A model generated the notes under the pieces. That model did not search any database. It saw only the letters and a program-made list of their open reading frames with translations, and was not told the origin of the DNA. Both the position numbers and the translations under genes were made by a program. From Tetraselmis striata (Eukaryota > Chlorophyta > Chlorodendrophyceae > Chlorodendrales > Chlorodendraceae), in assembly GCA_006384855.1 (NCBI GenBank), contig VCJN01000914.1:1-64000 (forward strand): DNA of 64,000 nucleotides, read 5' to 3'. Shown here piece by piece: positions 8,901 through 20,501 of this stretch (position 1 is its first letter; each line of letters starts with the position of its first letter).

Positions 8901-11900
8901 TGCTGCTGCCGATGCCGCCGTCAGTTATGTCTAAAACGGCATCGCGCCTCTGAGCGCGGCGGTGCTGGTTGCGGTGCTGTCAGGCGCGCTGAGCCGCGAC
9001 TTCCGAGTCTACATGCGCGGCAAGAGTGAGGAGGCGAGCGCAAGCCCGGGCAGCAGGCAGCAGACCGCTCTGGTGACGGCCAAGTACCGGGTGGGCGCCC
9101 CCGCAGCGCTGTTTTGTGTGTGTGCCAGCGGCCATGCCCGTTGGCGCCGCGTCGTCACACCCCGGTTCCTAACACCCGCCGCTGCCTCCCGGCGGGCAGA
9201 TAAACGAGGGGCAGTGGGACATCCTGGACGAGCTGCCGCCGGCGCTGCTGTTCGCGCTGCTGGAGCACTGGCTCGTGCAGATCGGCAAGCCCGAGCCCCA
9301 CGACCGCACCGCGCTGGTCAACGCGCTGGGGGTGGTGCGCACGCGGAAGCCGACCACGCCGGCGGAGCAGGTGACTTTACCCCCTCTCCCCCCCCCCCTT
9401 GCCGCGCCCTCTGCCAAGACCATTGCTGGCTGCTACAATGGCATGTTTGCTTGCATGGTAGCTGCTTCGGCTTATTGCATTATGGCACGACAATCGCTAA
9501 CATAGCAACATGTCGATTGAGGAGTACTCGACCTCGATTTGAATCATTTGAGAGTTGTTACAACTGAATCATGTTTGAGTCTCGACAAGCTGTCCTCACC
9601 CAGCGTCAAGGAAGGGCCCGCCCCTGACCAACCCTCTTAGGGGCCACTCTACACAGTGCGTGGGGCGGGGGCTCTGTAGGCCGATGTAGCTATGTTGCAG
9701 AACAGTGGTGCTACCTTCGCATCAACGGTATCAATCGCCGCTAGTTGAACATTGTCAGCGAACACTGTCAGTGATTGGCGGCTTGAGTCGAGTGTCTGCG
9801 ATCAGTGTTCCGATAGACAGATATTGTTGAACATCAGCAGGAACTCTTCCCCGCAGTGAGTAATGAGCAGTGAGGGAATTGGTGTAACGAACTCTTCCCC
9901 GCAGTGAGTAATGAGCAGTGAGTAATTGGTGTAAAGGGTTTCATTTTTAGACCTGTCCTCCTGAGGAGGCAGAGGCACACTATTCAACACATGTTATACG
10001 GGTGCTATACGGTATTACAGCACGGTACCGTCATGGCGCCTGGGATGTGCTTATGCAGCAGTTGTATTACTCGGTCGTGGTAAGGCTCTATGAGAACATC
10101 ATTAAGTAATCGATGTATTTACTTACAATCCCTTTCATGCATAATACTGCTATTATCACTGTTTATTCTTATATTTTGCTTCATGTATACAATATCCCTA
10201 TATACCTTACTGAATGTGCTGCGCATCAACAGGTGGCGGACAACGCGGGGAAGCACCTCCGCGCCGTGATGCGCGCCTACTGCCACTCGCTGGTGAGCTG
10301 CGGCCAGATCATCTCCCACGGCAGCGCCGCCGCGGACGAGGACGTCGCCGCGACTGTCATCACGTGGCTGGTCACCTCCCTCATGGACGGCGCCCCCGGT
10401 GAAATGGGCCGGCAGCACAGCGCGACGGACTCCTCCTCCAACGTGAGCGACTCGCCCTCTATGGGCAACGAAACGTGCGCGCCTCATCCATACACTGTTC
10501 CACAAAACGCTGCTGTTGCGGTACCAATACACCCGTTTACCATTCCCCGCCAGCCTCATAGGCAGGCGGGCAACCGCTCGCTAGTAGTCACTGGCAGGCT
10601 GCCCGCCTGCGAAGCTGACATGTTAAGCGGCGCTGTACTGCGGCCCTCTGCCTTCTGTGCGCACAGGGATAGCGAGATGATCGACGTCATCGTGGAGCTG
10701 TTCACCTATGTGACACTCACGGAGGGCGCCCTGGAGGGGCTGCGGCCGCGGCCAAAGGCCAAGCACAAGCAAAAGGTGGGGAGACGGCGGCTTGCTCAAC
10801 AATCAATACTATCTGGATGACAGAGCAGTGATGATTTTCGTCATTTTTTACAATTATATATCATATCACTCATGTGATAGCTATTACTGACATACTTTGA
10901 TTAGGCAAGTAATAAATGCACGCAAGATATGTTATCTATGGCGGATGTAATCGTTACGGATACACGTTAGAGTACGTAAGCTTCCATATTAACGGGTAAT
11001 ATATGGAAATATATGCTTGGTGACACTATATAATACGGTATCCGCTGCGCTCTTGCTCGCCAGGTTCGCACAACAAACCCCGGCACTTCCCAGGCGGCGG
11101 CCTCCGGAAGCGCCTCCCCGCGGCTGGCAGCGCGCAAGGCTTCGCTTACTCGCACAGCAGGCAGAGCCTCGGAGCCCGACATGCTGGAGCGTCTCGCTGA
11201 CGGCCGCCTGGAGACCAGCCCGTCGCGCGTGGAGCGCGCCAAGACAGCGCCGTTGGGGTTGATAGCGAAGTCCGCCAATGGCGCCCCCGTCAAGCTGAGC
11301 CTAGAGCCGCTGGAGCCGTCGCGGCTCAGCCCGGCGGCGCAGGCGGCGCTGGCAGCGCAGCGGCAGGCAACGCGGCTTACGCGGGCCTCGATGAACGAAA
11401 TAATGCCGATCAAGCCCAAGGCGGCGGAGGGTGTGTCGGCGCAGTCGCTGGCGGGGGTTCCGCCGTTGGAGCGGCCGCGGCTCACGGTAGGAGCCAAGAC
11501 TCTCGATAGCCTCAGCCCCATCACCGCCGAGGCGCTCGACATCGGCGATACGGTCCAACCGCGGAAGCAGGCGCGACCTTCCGACCCGATGCACCAGCTG
11601 CAGGCGTCTACCGAAGGCGAGTTCAGTACAGCTGTTTCCGGGTCAGAGGCACCGCCGGAGGCGGAGGGCAGCGCTGGCGGCTTGACGCGGCTGAGCGATG
11701 GCGCTCCCGAGACCCCCACCGGCGAGGACAAGCTAGACAAGCCCAGAGGCAGCGACGCGCACGAGGCCGATTCGAAAGCGAGCGTGGTATTCGCTGATTC
11801 TAAGAAGAAAGTGGAGCAGCAGGAGATCACCGGGCAGCAGCGTGACGACGCTGACGAAAAGGGAGAAGCGGAAGCCGAGACTTCCGGTACCAGTGGCTAG
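5922..11900 (+). CDS. PTPDC1: PTPDC1-like dual-specificity/tyrosine phosphatase, 11 exons
   Basis: Predicted exons are 5922-6026, 6419-6482, 6623-6819, 6980-7135, 7364-7540, 7938-8436, 8984-9090, 9200-9370, 10233-10474, 10667-10775 and 11064-11900. They join in phase to 887 codons. The N-terminal part follows the PTPDC1 family closely: WVTDNLLAMARP, then NLQQLGEHAHCGP, SGFSYDPESFM, and the P-loop HCHAGLGRTG with catalytic Cys about residue 190 and Arg about 196. This is followed by RSKRPGSLQTRAQ. The catalytic site looks intact. Vertebrate PTPDC1 is linked to centrosome and cilium biology, so a flagellar role is inferred. After the phosphatase domain come a Gly/Ser-rich linker, helical segments (about residues 350-560) and a low-complexity Ala/Ser/Pro tail. 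The donor at 10474 is uncertain, because a donor with better consensus at 10442 would break the phase. TGTAA follows at 11982. Confidence 0.85.
9838..9937. repeat. Two-copy tandem repeat of about 50 bp in a phosphatase intron
   Basis: Two nearly identical units each contain GAACTCTTCCCCGCAGTGAG followed by TAATGAGCAGTGAG and TTGGTGTAA. They lie inside intron 8 of the phosphatase gene (9371-10232). The units include CAG/GTGAGT-like splice-site look-alikes. Confidence 0.7.
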
Positions 11901-11981
11901 GACTCATGGTTTAGGCGGGGTCCTAACCCTGATAAATAGCCGACTGTGGGCCCCATTGGAGCGGGCTACCAGTATCATTAT

Positions 11982-11986
11982 TGTAA
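11982..11986 (+). terminator. TGTAA poly(A) signal of the phosphatase gene
   Basis: The motif lies about 80 nt after the stop codon, matching the usual placement of the chlorophyte polyadenylation signal. Confidence 0.5.
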
Positions 11987-12067
11987 TCGCATCTTCCCTT
12001 GCCGCTGCTCGCTCCAATAAAGTAACCCCACGATCCGCAGGACATCATCCGCAGGCTTTTGACACCG

Positions 12068-12103
12068 TGACGAGTTGTCCTTGATGGATCGGACGACTCG
12101 TCA
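12068..12103. other. Perfect-looking hairpin downstream of the phosphatase gene
   Basis: TGACGAGTTGTCC pairs with GGACGACTCGTCA around a 10-nt loop, all positions pairing if one G-U pair is allowed. GGACGACTCGTCA recurs without its partner at about 47649, downstream of another ORF. It is not a hammerhead ribozyme: the core sequences do not fit. Confidence 0.6.
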
Positions 12104-13747
12104 CCCGAAAGGATAAGCCTTGGATCGGTCTATTTGAGAAAAGCGCTGCTTCGAAGTCTTGTGCTTGAAAACTACACAAGGTAAAAGTACAAAACAGATA
12201 TTTTAGTTAGAAAAGTAACTGTCACTGCCTAAAGTTGGAAGTAGCGATCTTACAACACTCCTGCATCATCATAAGGCAGGCGTACATTGTTTTGTGGAAT
12301 GTTGTACTGCGACAAGGAACTGCATGCACAGTCATGCGCGCGGGGTGCCGCTCGTCGATGTGGCATCCGGACACATCAGCGACGGCGTGACGCGTGATTG
12401 ATGTTGGTGATCTGCGCATCTGCTCAGGCTTGACCGGCTTTGTGCTACCAGTCAACAAGTTGCAACGCACCGATTACCCAAACTGGTTATGCATCATGAT
12501 TTTATAAATGAACTGTTTCTCTTAGTAGCAGACATGCAGTAATACTCATTGCAGGGCTGGATGTATGACTCGATGTCGCGAGATGGTGTGCTGCCACAGG
12601 GTGCGGCTTCTCGACTTGAGGAATCTCGAAGAAAACAACGCATCCTGTACGATTCTTCGCTGTCGCCATTTGCCCCCATTGCCTTAACTCCTTGGTCATA
12701 CACACACTAGGAGCTCCGGATCGCACCGTCTTAACTACGGCACGCACAGTGATCAGCATTAAATTCCCGCCGCGGTTCACTCCAATACTCGCAAAAACGC
12801 CGATTCCTCTCCTCAGGGGGGCGGATTGCACTTGTGCGGCATCACATTCAGTTATGCAACATACACGGGTGATATAACAGTGTTGGTGCCAGCCCTGTCC
12901 CGAGGGCGAAAAAAAACACACCTAGAACTGCTTAGGCGGTATAGAGTTTTGGATGACTAGTGTTGCGCACTATTACGCATAGGCGTCAATCAAGTGAAAA
13001 AAATGACTTGGCTGTTGCAGAGGAAAAAAACCGGTTTGCTCAAAAGCGAGATATCCCCTAGCATGTACCCATAATTGATTTCGCGCGCGGTCGGAAAAAT
13101 ATTGAAATGTTTAACAGCAACGAGTTGGAAGATCCGCGTGGTATTCGTGGCGTATTCTGACATATTTCTGATAAGGGATGGAGTTTCTCTCCCTTTGAAG
13201 GGGTCAGAAGCAGTGGTATACTGCGGTATGCAGTGGTATACCCAAAGCGTGGCGACGGTGATGAAACGCATGCGAGGTGCCACACTTTGCATGACGCATC
13301 CATGCTAGGTAGTACCTATACGTACAAGCCAACCACATGTTCTCCAATTGCCTGGGTTTCCGAGACTAAAACGCGGGAATTAAAAGCGCGATCGTGATAT
13401 AAATAAGAGACCATCGAGAGGCCAGCTATTGCCGCCAGGTTTTATTCCACGCCTCAAAATTAACGATGAATTCTGCATTAAATCCGGGACGGCGGTGCGG
13501 CCCTTTCTTGTTCTGTTTGCGGTCAATGTTTGCCGGCGGTGTTCCGCCGTCTTTTTGTGATTGGTTTGTAATGGAATGAACATCGCTGGTACTCATGAGC
13601 ATGGTACATGCGCTCACGCGGAGAAGATTTGGAAGGCCGCGGACAGGTGGCGTTCATCCGGCGAGAGGCGAGCTTGAGCGGAGAGTCTTTCTGTGTTGTC
13701 AGGGTCGGTGATGAGACCCCAAACGCTGGGAGGGGGGTAGGGAGCCC

Positions 13748-15470
13748 TCAGGCCTTGCTGACCATCACCACGCTGTCGCCCCGGAGGAGCACCTGCTTGA
13801 GGTGCCGCCGGCGCTTCTCCTGCTTGGGCCGCCAGCGGACGCGCGTGCGCTGCAGCGCCTCCGTCACGCCCTCCACGCCCGCGCTCGTGCCGGCGCCGCC
13901 GGGCGCCGCCGGCGCCACCGTCTGCATCTTGGTCCGCGCCACCTGCACGCGCACCACGTAGTCCTCGTCCACGTCGCGCAGCAGCAGGTTGAGGTACTTG
14001 TCGAACGCGACAAGGAAGCCGACCGCGACGCCGCGCACCCCGCGCGCGTGACGGGTGACCACCCGCACCCGCCCGCGCGCCTCGCAGACGGCGCGCAGCA
14101 TGGCCACCGGCGCCTTGGGGTTCACGCTGTCCATGATGTCCTGTCGTGAGGTCCATGCCGGCGCCTCAGTCGCCCCCCTCCCCCCCCCCCCCCTTCTCCC
14201 CCAAAAGACCCTCGAGTCGTCGTATCCATGAGCGCACGAAAAAAACAACACTGCAGGAGCAAATTGTGCCAAAACACGTGGCAAACCAACGTCGCGCCTT
14301 GTGACTCCTGAAATATTGCCTGAGCAATACGGATAACAGTTCTTCTCGCACCTCAAAAAGAGCAGCGGGTGCGCCCTTTTTGCCTGACCAAAACCAGACG
14401 AATATATAGATATATATAGTTATACATATACATATATGTTATATATGGTTATATATAAGAAGTTATCTATAGATAGATATGTATATATATATATATATGT
14501 ATGTATATACAACGGACGTGATGCTCCGAACTCAACAAATGCTGCTAGCTAGCTAGGTACCCCTGGAAAGTCTTATGATCCGCGGGTTTCTTATAGGGGC
14601 ATTGGCACCCGGAGCAAGTCACGCCTTGCGCGCACAGCAAAGCTGCCACCCAGTCGCTCCTGCTTGGGCTAAAACATGCAACACATCCGGCCGTGGCCCT
14701 CGCAGTAAGGCAGCTAGCCCGCGGCGCGGCCACAGAGTCATATGTTTAGGGTTTTAGGGCGGTTGCAAAGCTGGTGATAGCTGCCAGGAGCGCCCGGTCC
14801 GCGTGCGGCATGCACTGCAGGACTGCTGCCGTTGGCCGCGAACGCTCAGCCACACGCAGCCTTTAGCATGAGCCACTGCAATGAGCAAGGCGTTCCCACT
14901 CTCTGGAATGGTCCATGAGGGCAGGGGAACGTAGGCGCGACTCCTGCACATGCTCCCAGTGAGCCTTCGCAAGTACCAAGCAACACGTCCATGAAAGTAT
15001 GACGGCACACTGCCATACGCAGCGCTTCAACAAAACGGCCGCCCGCAATGCTGCGTTGCAATGACCACCATGCCCTGCCTCCCCATCGGCTGTGCGGGCA
15101 TGCCATGCTGCAATGACATCTCTGTTTTGTGCCGAGCGTCGGTCTACCGTGCTCCTGTTGGGCAATCTGACCGTTCCCATGTCTCTCTCTGGGAGTCGTG
15201 AAGTGGCACCGCTTATGTGTGCGTGCACCCTCCCCCCCCCCCCCCCCCCCCCCCCCTCCCCTGCCTCCGCTTGTCGCCACCAGGGCGCACCTGCAGTGGG
15301 TTGTGGTCCCCACGGAGTTTGAGCTGCTGCTGCTCCCGCACCACGGTTCGCGACTAGGGGGAAATGCCAAGGGGGGGAGGGGGGGGGGGCAATTGGCAAG
15401 AAAGAGGAGATCAGAGCAAGGGCGAAATTGGCCCTCTTGAGCACGGCGCCATGGCTGCTCGAGGGGGGGA

Positions 15471-15507
<37 letters not shown>

Positions 15508-15800
15508 GAACGCGTCGCTGAGGCCCCGACGGTGCAAGCGGGGGGGGGGGGGGGGGGGGGGTCCCGCACCTTGGCGCGCTCCTGGGCGGCGATGGACTCC
15601 GCGGAGCGGTCCGTGCGCTTGAGGGAGGCGGGCGGGACGTGCTCCGGCATCTCCGCCGGGAGGAGCACGCGCGCCCGGGCCAGGCAGTCCAGCGGCTTCA
15701 CCCTGCACAAGCCCCGGGTGGCAGCGGAGGTGTTAGAACTAAGCATGCTTGAAACACCGTGCATATGTTTGTATGTATATTATATACATGTGTAAATATA

Positions 15801-15864
<64 letters not shown>

Positions 15865-16692
15865 ATCTGTATGTTGTAAAGAATGTGGCGAAACACGTCC
15901 CGTGGGATCTCGTGGGATTGCTTTATCTTCATCCCTGCGCTAGAAGCGACACAGAACGTAGTAACATCCCGCCAGGGGAGACATGAGGATCCCCAGAGCA
16001 CAGCACGCCGACCTAGGAGGCCTGGATGTCATTATTATCAGCCAACAGTTCGCCGACGATTGCTTTGCCGTGAAAAGTACGGGTACCGTAGCGGAGATAC
16101 GGTGCATAGACATTGGCTTGCAGCAGAAGCGCTGCACAGTCATCGTGGTTATTACTTTTGAAACAAAGCCACGAGGCGGCGGACTGCTGATATCGGGGGA
16201 AGAGGGCGTCGCGGGCATTCTTCGGGGGGGTGGGGGCTCGATGGCGTGACTGGCGCACTGGTGGCGGCTGCGAAAGAGGAGCAATATATACGGTCGCGCA
16301 ATGGCTAGCTACCATCGCCCCCGTCGTCGGCTGCTCGCAACCCAGGCAAGTTTCATGCAATGCTATGTGCATGAGGGTGCCACCAAAACCCGTTGAAACC
16401 GTGGAGCAGGTCGGGAAGAGGCGGGAGGCGGAAGAGAGAGGGAGAGGGGAGGAGCAGATGAGAGGACGAGGCGGCGCTCTCACTTCATTGGAGGCGCCAG
16501 GCCGGGGGTATACAGGGCCTTGCGCGCGTCGAAGGTGGGTGAAAAAAAGTCGAGAGCGGGGTCGCCGTTGCCATCGCCGTCCACGTGCGGCGCGCGCCGC
16601 TTCCCTCCTCTGGCATGCCACCCACCGCCGCCGCCGCCGCTGCCGCTGGCACCGGAGCTGCCGGTCGCCCTGCTGCGATGCTCCGGGTCCAT
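13748..16692 (-). CDS. LSM11: LSM11, U7 snRNP Sm-like protein, 3 exons
   Basis: Minus-strand exons are 16692-16484, 15702-15570 and 14140-13748, in phase, giving 244 residues. Residues 54-64 (FDARKALYTPG) resemble the FDPLLALYAP motif that human LSM11 uses to bind FLASH. Exon 3 has Sm motif 1 (RGVRGVAVGFLVAFDKYLNL, about 146-165) followed by LLRDVDEDY. A spacer and a basic segment (RVRWRPKQEKRRRHLKQ) follow, then Sm motif 2 (LLRGDSVVMV, about 233-241). The split Sm domain with an insertion and FDK...DVDE is characteristic of LSM11. The protein is shorter than human LSM11, mainly in the spacer. It would replace an Sm-D protein in the U7 ring that processes replication-dependent histone mRNA 3' ends. 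The start is the first ATG in an open exon; an additional 5' exon cannot be excluded. Confidence 0.85.
14400..14512. repeat. AT-rich microsatellite in LSM11 intron 2
   Basis: Alternating TA with scattered GTATAT forms an AT-rich simple repeat within the 1.43-kb second intron of LSM11 (15569-14141). The intron also holds poly(G/C) runs at 14171-14194, 15231-15256, 15471-15505 and 15541-15561. Confidence 0.8.
15808..15863. repeat. (TA)n(GA)n compound microsatellite
   Basis: A pure TA run passes directly into a pure GA run of similar length. It sits in intron 1 of LSM11 (16483-15703). Confidence 0.9.
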
Positions 16693-19600
16693 CACCCTTG
16701 TCACGCGGGTTGCAGTGGTGCTGCTACAGGGGAGGCGGGGGGGGGGGGGGGGGGGGGGGGGGGGGCGGCGGGCGGTCTGCTGCCACCGTATGCTGACGGG
16801 CTGACGGAAACGATGCGCGCACCTGTTTATTTATATTTTTGGCCGGCTGTGCTTGTCCACAAGTAGCGCTAGTCGATATCCTACGGTACTACGGTAGGAG
16901 TAGAGATTCAGGTACCCGCCGCGGTAGTCGCTACAGTAACTTGTAGTAGGTAAAAATGATATATAATCGTTGGTACGGGTAGTGACAATCGCTAATCGGA
17001 AACGATTATAGTCGGAAATCGATAATCGGTAATAATCGGTATTTCTTATGCAAGAGTTTCCCCAGGATAGAAACATCACGGATACATTTTGCCCTAAGGT
17101 CTGAAATTATGATTAATCGTGCTGGTCTTACAGCCTAGTAATTGACCGGGTGAATATCTGAGCGACCAGAAGACAAGTCTTAAGCGCAAAAGCTAGGATA
17201 TGGATTGTTGTACAGTATCACTTCACGGGCGCAAAACCATGCCAGATGTGATGCTTTGTTGATGTTGAGCTTTCCGTACACCATGTGCGCATCGCCCCTA
17301 CGGATTCGCTAGTACGCTCTCGCCTGAATTAGCGACCTAGGTCGTACTGTATAATTAATAAAGCCGCATTCGAGTCACAACCGCAGTTCTAAATCTTCAT
17401 GCCGGTACTCACTGTCTCGTACGAACCGCACATAAGGGGCAGGAAACCATATACCATGTATCCCCGGGGCAAGCCATACTTATTCGACATACCCCATTTT
17501 AACCCTGTAGTACTCGACTACTCGCGGCTCGTATACGTACTTCGACTGCTCGCGGTCCGTACTACACCTCTCCACATAAATCCTAGGCCACTTTCTCGCC
17601 GAATCCGAGCATACGAACAGTAGGGAAGCTGAATCAAGAATTTATGAACTGAAATCCTGGAATGTTGCACTTTTATGCTCAGTTTTTGTCAGCATAGGGT
17701 GTAAGCACGTCCTTTGGCCCTAACAAGTGTCCTATACGAGTCGGCGCACAGGCTTGCGCCACGCTGGGCGTTTCCAGTACCCCGGCCCACAACAACGGGG
17801 GTTGGTGCCCCGCATGTCCCGCCACGCATGCATAGACCGTTGCATGGTGGGGTGGCCATGGGTGGGAGAGGAAACATGTCAGCAAAGAGACTAGGATATT
17901 TTACAGTGGGGTTGGGCCATAGTGGCGGGCGCCCGTGCACGATCGATGTGGCGTGATACCATCGCCACTGCATAGCTGATGTTATGTACTCTACACTGCT
18001 GCACCTGTTGTACTCTACTTCGCTTGGCTTGTACTCGTTCTCGTCCGCCTCAGTCGCCAGTTCTTCGCTCCTTTGTCGGCTCCCGCAATACAAAGTACAG
18101 CAGCGTAGAGTACATAACAGCTGCCTTGTGGTGCAGCTCTCAAACTCGCGTATTGCTCGGTGCGTTGCGAGAAAAGGTCTGACATTTTTTGTGTAAATAC
18201 CACTAATATCTACGCGAGCAGGGCTACACTTCCCCCCGCTTTGACACGGTCGTTTGCGGCCATTTAGGTACTTTTCGATTATTTCGTTGAAAGTCGAAAT
18301 CTGGCGTCTATGCCAGCGTACGGTCAACACAGTGGCGTGAAACTTTACGCCAAGTGGATCTCAAAACCTGATACACGCGACGAGGCAGTGTGTTGTATGT
18401 ACTTGTGCACGGACCCATTCACATACTTGGCACATATCCCCCTTATTAAGCGATGCCCACGGCCGCCATGCCGGATCCCCCCTTTCACAACATTATTTCC
18501 ACCAGCATCGACGCATTAAGGTGCACGCCATTGCCGTCCCACTACTGGGCTCACCATGGCGCGCTATGATCATGCGGCCATTCACTACAGTAGAACCTTT
18601 GCCCTACTAACGGCAAGGAGGCCGCGAGAACCCTCTCCCGCCTGCGCCTGGAGTGCGGCGATCAGTGCCGCATTTTGTCCATGATTTTTCCCATATAAAC
18701 CATCGTCATCGACACATAGGGCTTGGTCCAGGTCACAAATGACCTAATTTCAATGCCCTTCATGTATGGTGGATAGGTATCATACCAAGGGTGATGTGGT
18801 ATGAGTACGGGGGTAGTGGTATCCCATGCCTGTAGTATGTATGCTCACGAGTGGCGCAATTTGTGGTTTTGAAGCGCTAGCGCCGGAAGCTATGTTTTTG
18901 CCTAAATGAAAAATGCTAGCGGCAACGGCTACTGCATGGCAATATCGGGTGTATCGCGCTATCGCGGCATTTTCCTCTAGCCGTACGACCCTGAGTAACA
19001 TGCATGCAATCGCGCACGGTCTCAATGAATGTAGCCGCGCATGGGCATGTGGATCGAATTCCCAAACCCCATTCTTATGTGGAGAGGTACAGTACTTCGA
19101 CTGTTGATCGCGGCCCGTATTCGACTCATCACACCGCTGCCCACATCACAGCCGTCTGCCACGCTGAAGAACATCAGGAACGATCCCAGCCCCGCCACCG
19201 CAACCCATGCTGACCCTCCAGGTCCAAGGCTAGTGCTTTCCGGTGTGTGCTCACGCAGGCGCAGTGCGTGTTTTGGGCATTGCGCACTGATGAGACACCG
19301 CCAGTACCAGTACCCCCTCCCTCCCCCCGCCGGGGCATCTTCGCGTGCCCATGCTGCCGTGCCGTTGCCTTGGTGAGAACTGCGCAGCACGGTCCCACAA
19401 CATCTGTCGAGTGGCTAGCCTCATGTCTTTACAAGAGGGATCGGACAGCTTGCTTTGCCCAACCCCCCCCCCCCCCCCCCCCCCCCATATGTTTGCCCTA
19501 GTGCATGCTGACTGAGCTGGACTTCGGTCACCCAAGCAAGCCCCGCAAAATAGCGCTTGCCCCACAACTAATAAACCCATACTAACAGAGGCAGTAAGTT

Positions 19601-20501
19601 GGGGTATGTCCAGTTGTACATGGGGAAAGGGGGGGAGGGGGGGGGGGGGTCGTAGCACTAGTCGTTGCTATGGCTGCAAGTGCTGACAGGTGTTGCAGCA
19701 AGTGCATGGCTGATGGATTGGGCGATAGTTAGATACGCGTACCATGTAATATACCATTGATGCTGGATTTCCTTCTGGATTTCCTTCAGGATTTCTGTAT
19801 GCATTTCTTGAATGTTGCATCTAGCACATGTAATCACACATATACCATGTAAGGATTTGTATGGTTGTGCATAACCCTGATTATGTACTACCGACCGGAT
19901 CAGATATATATATGAATGGGTACTAAGTTTCTCGCTAGCAGTAGGCGTCGTCAGCCCCAGAATGCGCACGAAGCTAACTAATTTAAAATATCAAGTTGCG
20001 ACCGCTCATAAAAAAATTATCCTCATTTATTATCCTTATTATATCGTGTTATTATCGGTCGTTAAATATCACAGCGCCCGAGTAGAGCCATGCTCAGACG
20101 ACCTTCTGCTGGTGCTGGCCGGCAGATATTTGCGACATCCTCATCGCAGCCCCGCCTCGACGGCCTCAGCGCGCTAGCGCCAGCACCAGCAGATGATGCT
20201 GCCGTACTGGTAGCCGCAAGGGCAGTAGCAGTGCACGCCGCGGCGGCTTCGGAGGGTCACAGCGCAAGGTGGCGACTCCTGCGACGAAGCCCGCTGGCAT
20301 TATCGCATTGCTGCATACGGCTCGGCACGCGCGAGTTCCCTTCCCGCCGGGCGGTGGCTGTTCTCGATTGATAACCCGGCGGGGCGCGGCCCAACTTCCG
20401 GGCGAGTGTACGGGACAGTTCACTACATATCCTCTCCGCAACAACGACATACATATCGACACCGCTTGCTGCGCCGTTTCCCCACGCGACGACAGTGCAA
20501 A
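16693..20501. other. Intergenic region between LSM11 and the coiled-coil gene
   Basis: Two divergent genes are separated by about 3.8 kb. The region holds a poly(G) run at 16739-16765 just upstream of LSM11, GTAC-type palindromes at 16880-16930, an inverted repeat at 17974-18123 and a poly(C) run at 19465-19485. An open stretch at 20090-20371 (93 codons) has no recognised domain and may be 5' UTR of the next gene. No other coding region is supported. Confidence 0.45.
17974..18123. repeat. Inverted repeat with arms of about 30 bp
   Basis: Arm 17974-18004 (with GTTATGTACTCTAC) pairs with arm 18095-18123 (with GTAGAGTACATAAC). The loop is about 90 nt. It may be a small foldback or MITE; no flanking duplication was found. 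Confidence 0.6.

Larger units (their letters stand above)
11901..13747. other. Intergenic region between convergent phosphatase and LSM11 genes
   Basis: This is the shared 3' flank of a plus-strand and a minus-strand gene. It holds a TGTAA at 11982 and a 13-bp-stem hairpin at 12068-12103. The rest has only short ORFs without domain or splice support, and base composition is closer to balanced than in the exons. I see no further gene. Confidence 0.5.

Noticed and set aside
9838..9937. CRISPR-like array
   Set aside because: There are only two direct units without spacers, in a eukaryotic intron.
12060..12110. Hammerhead ribozyme
   Set aside because: TGACGAG and CGAAA occur, but the invariant CUGANGA core and the helix order do not fit.
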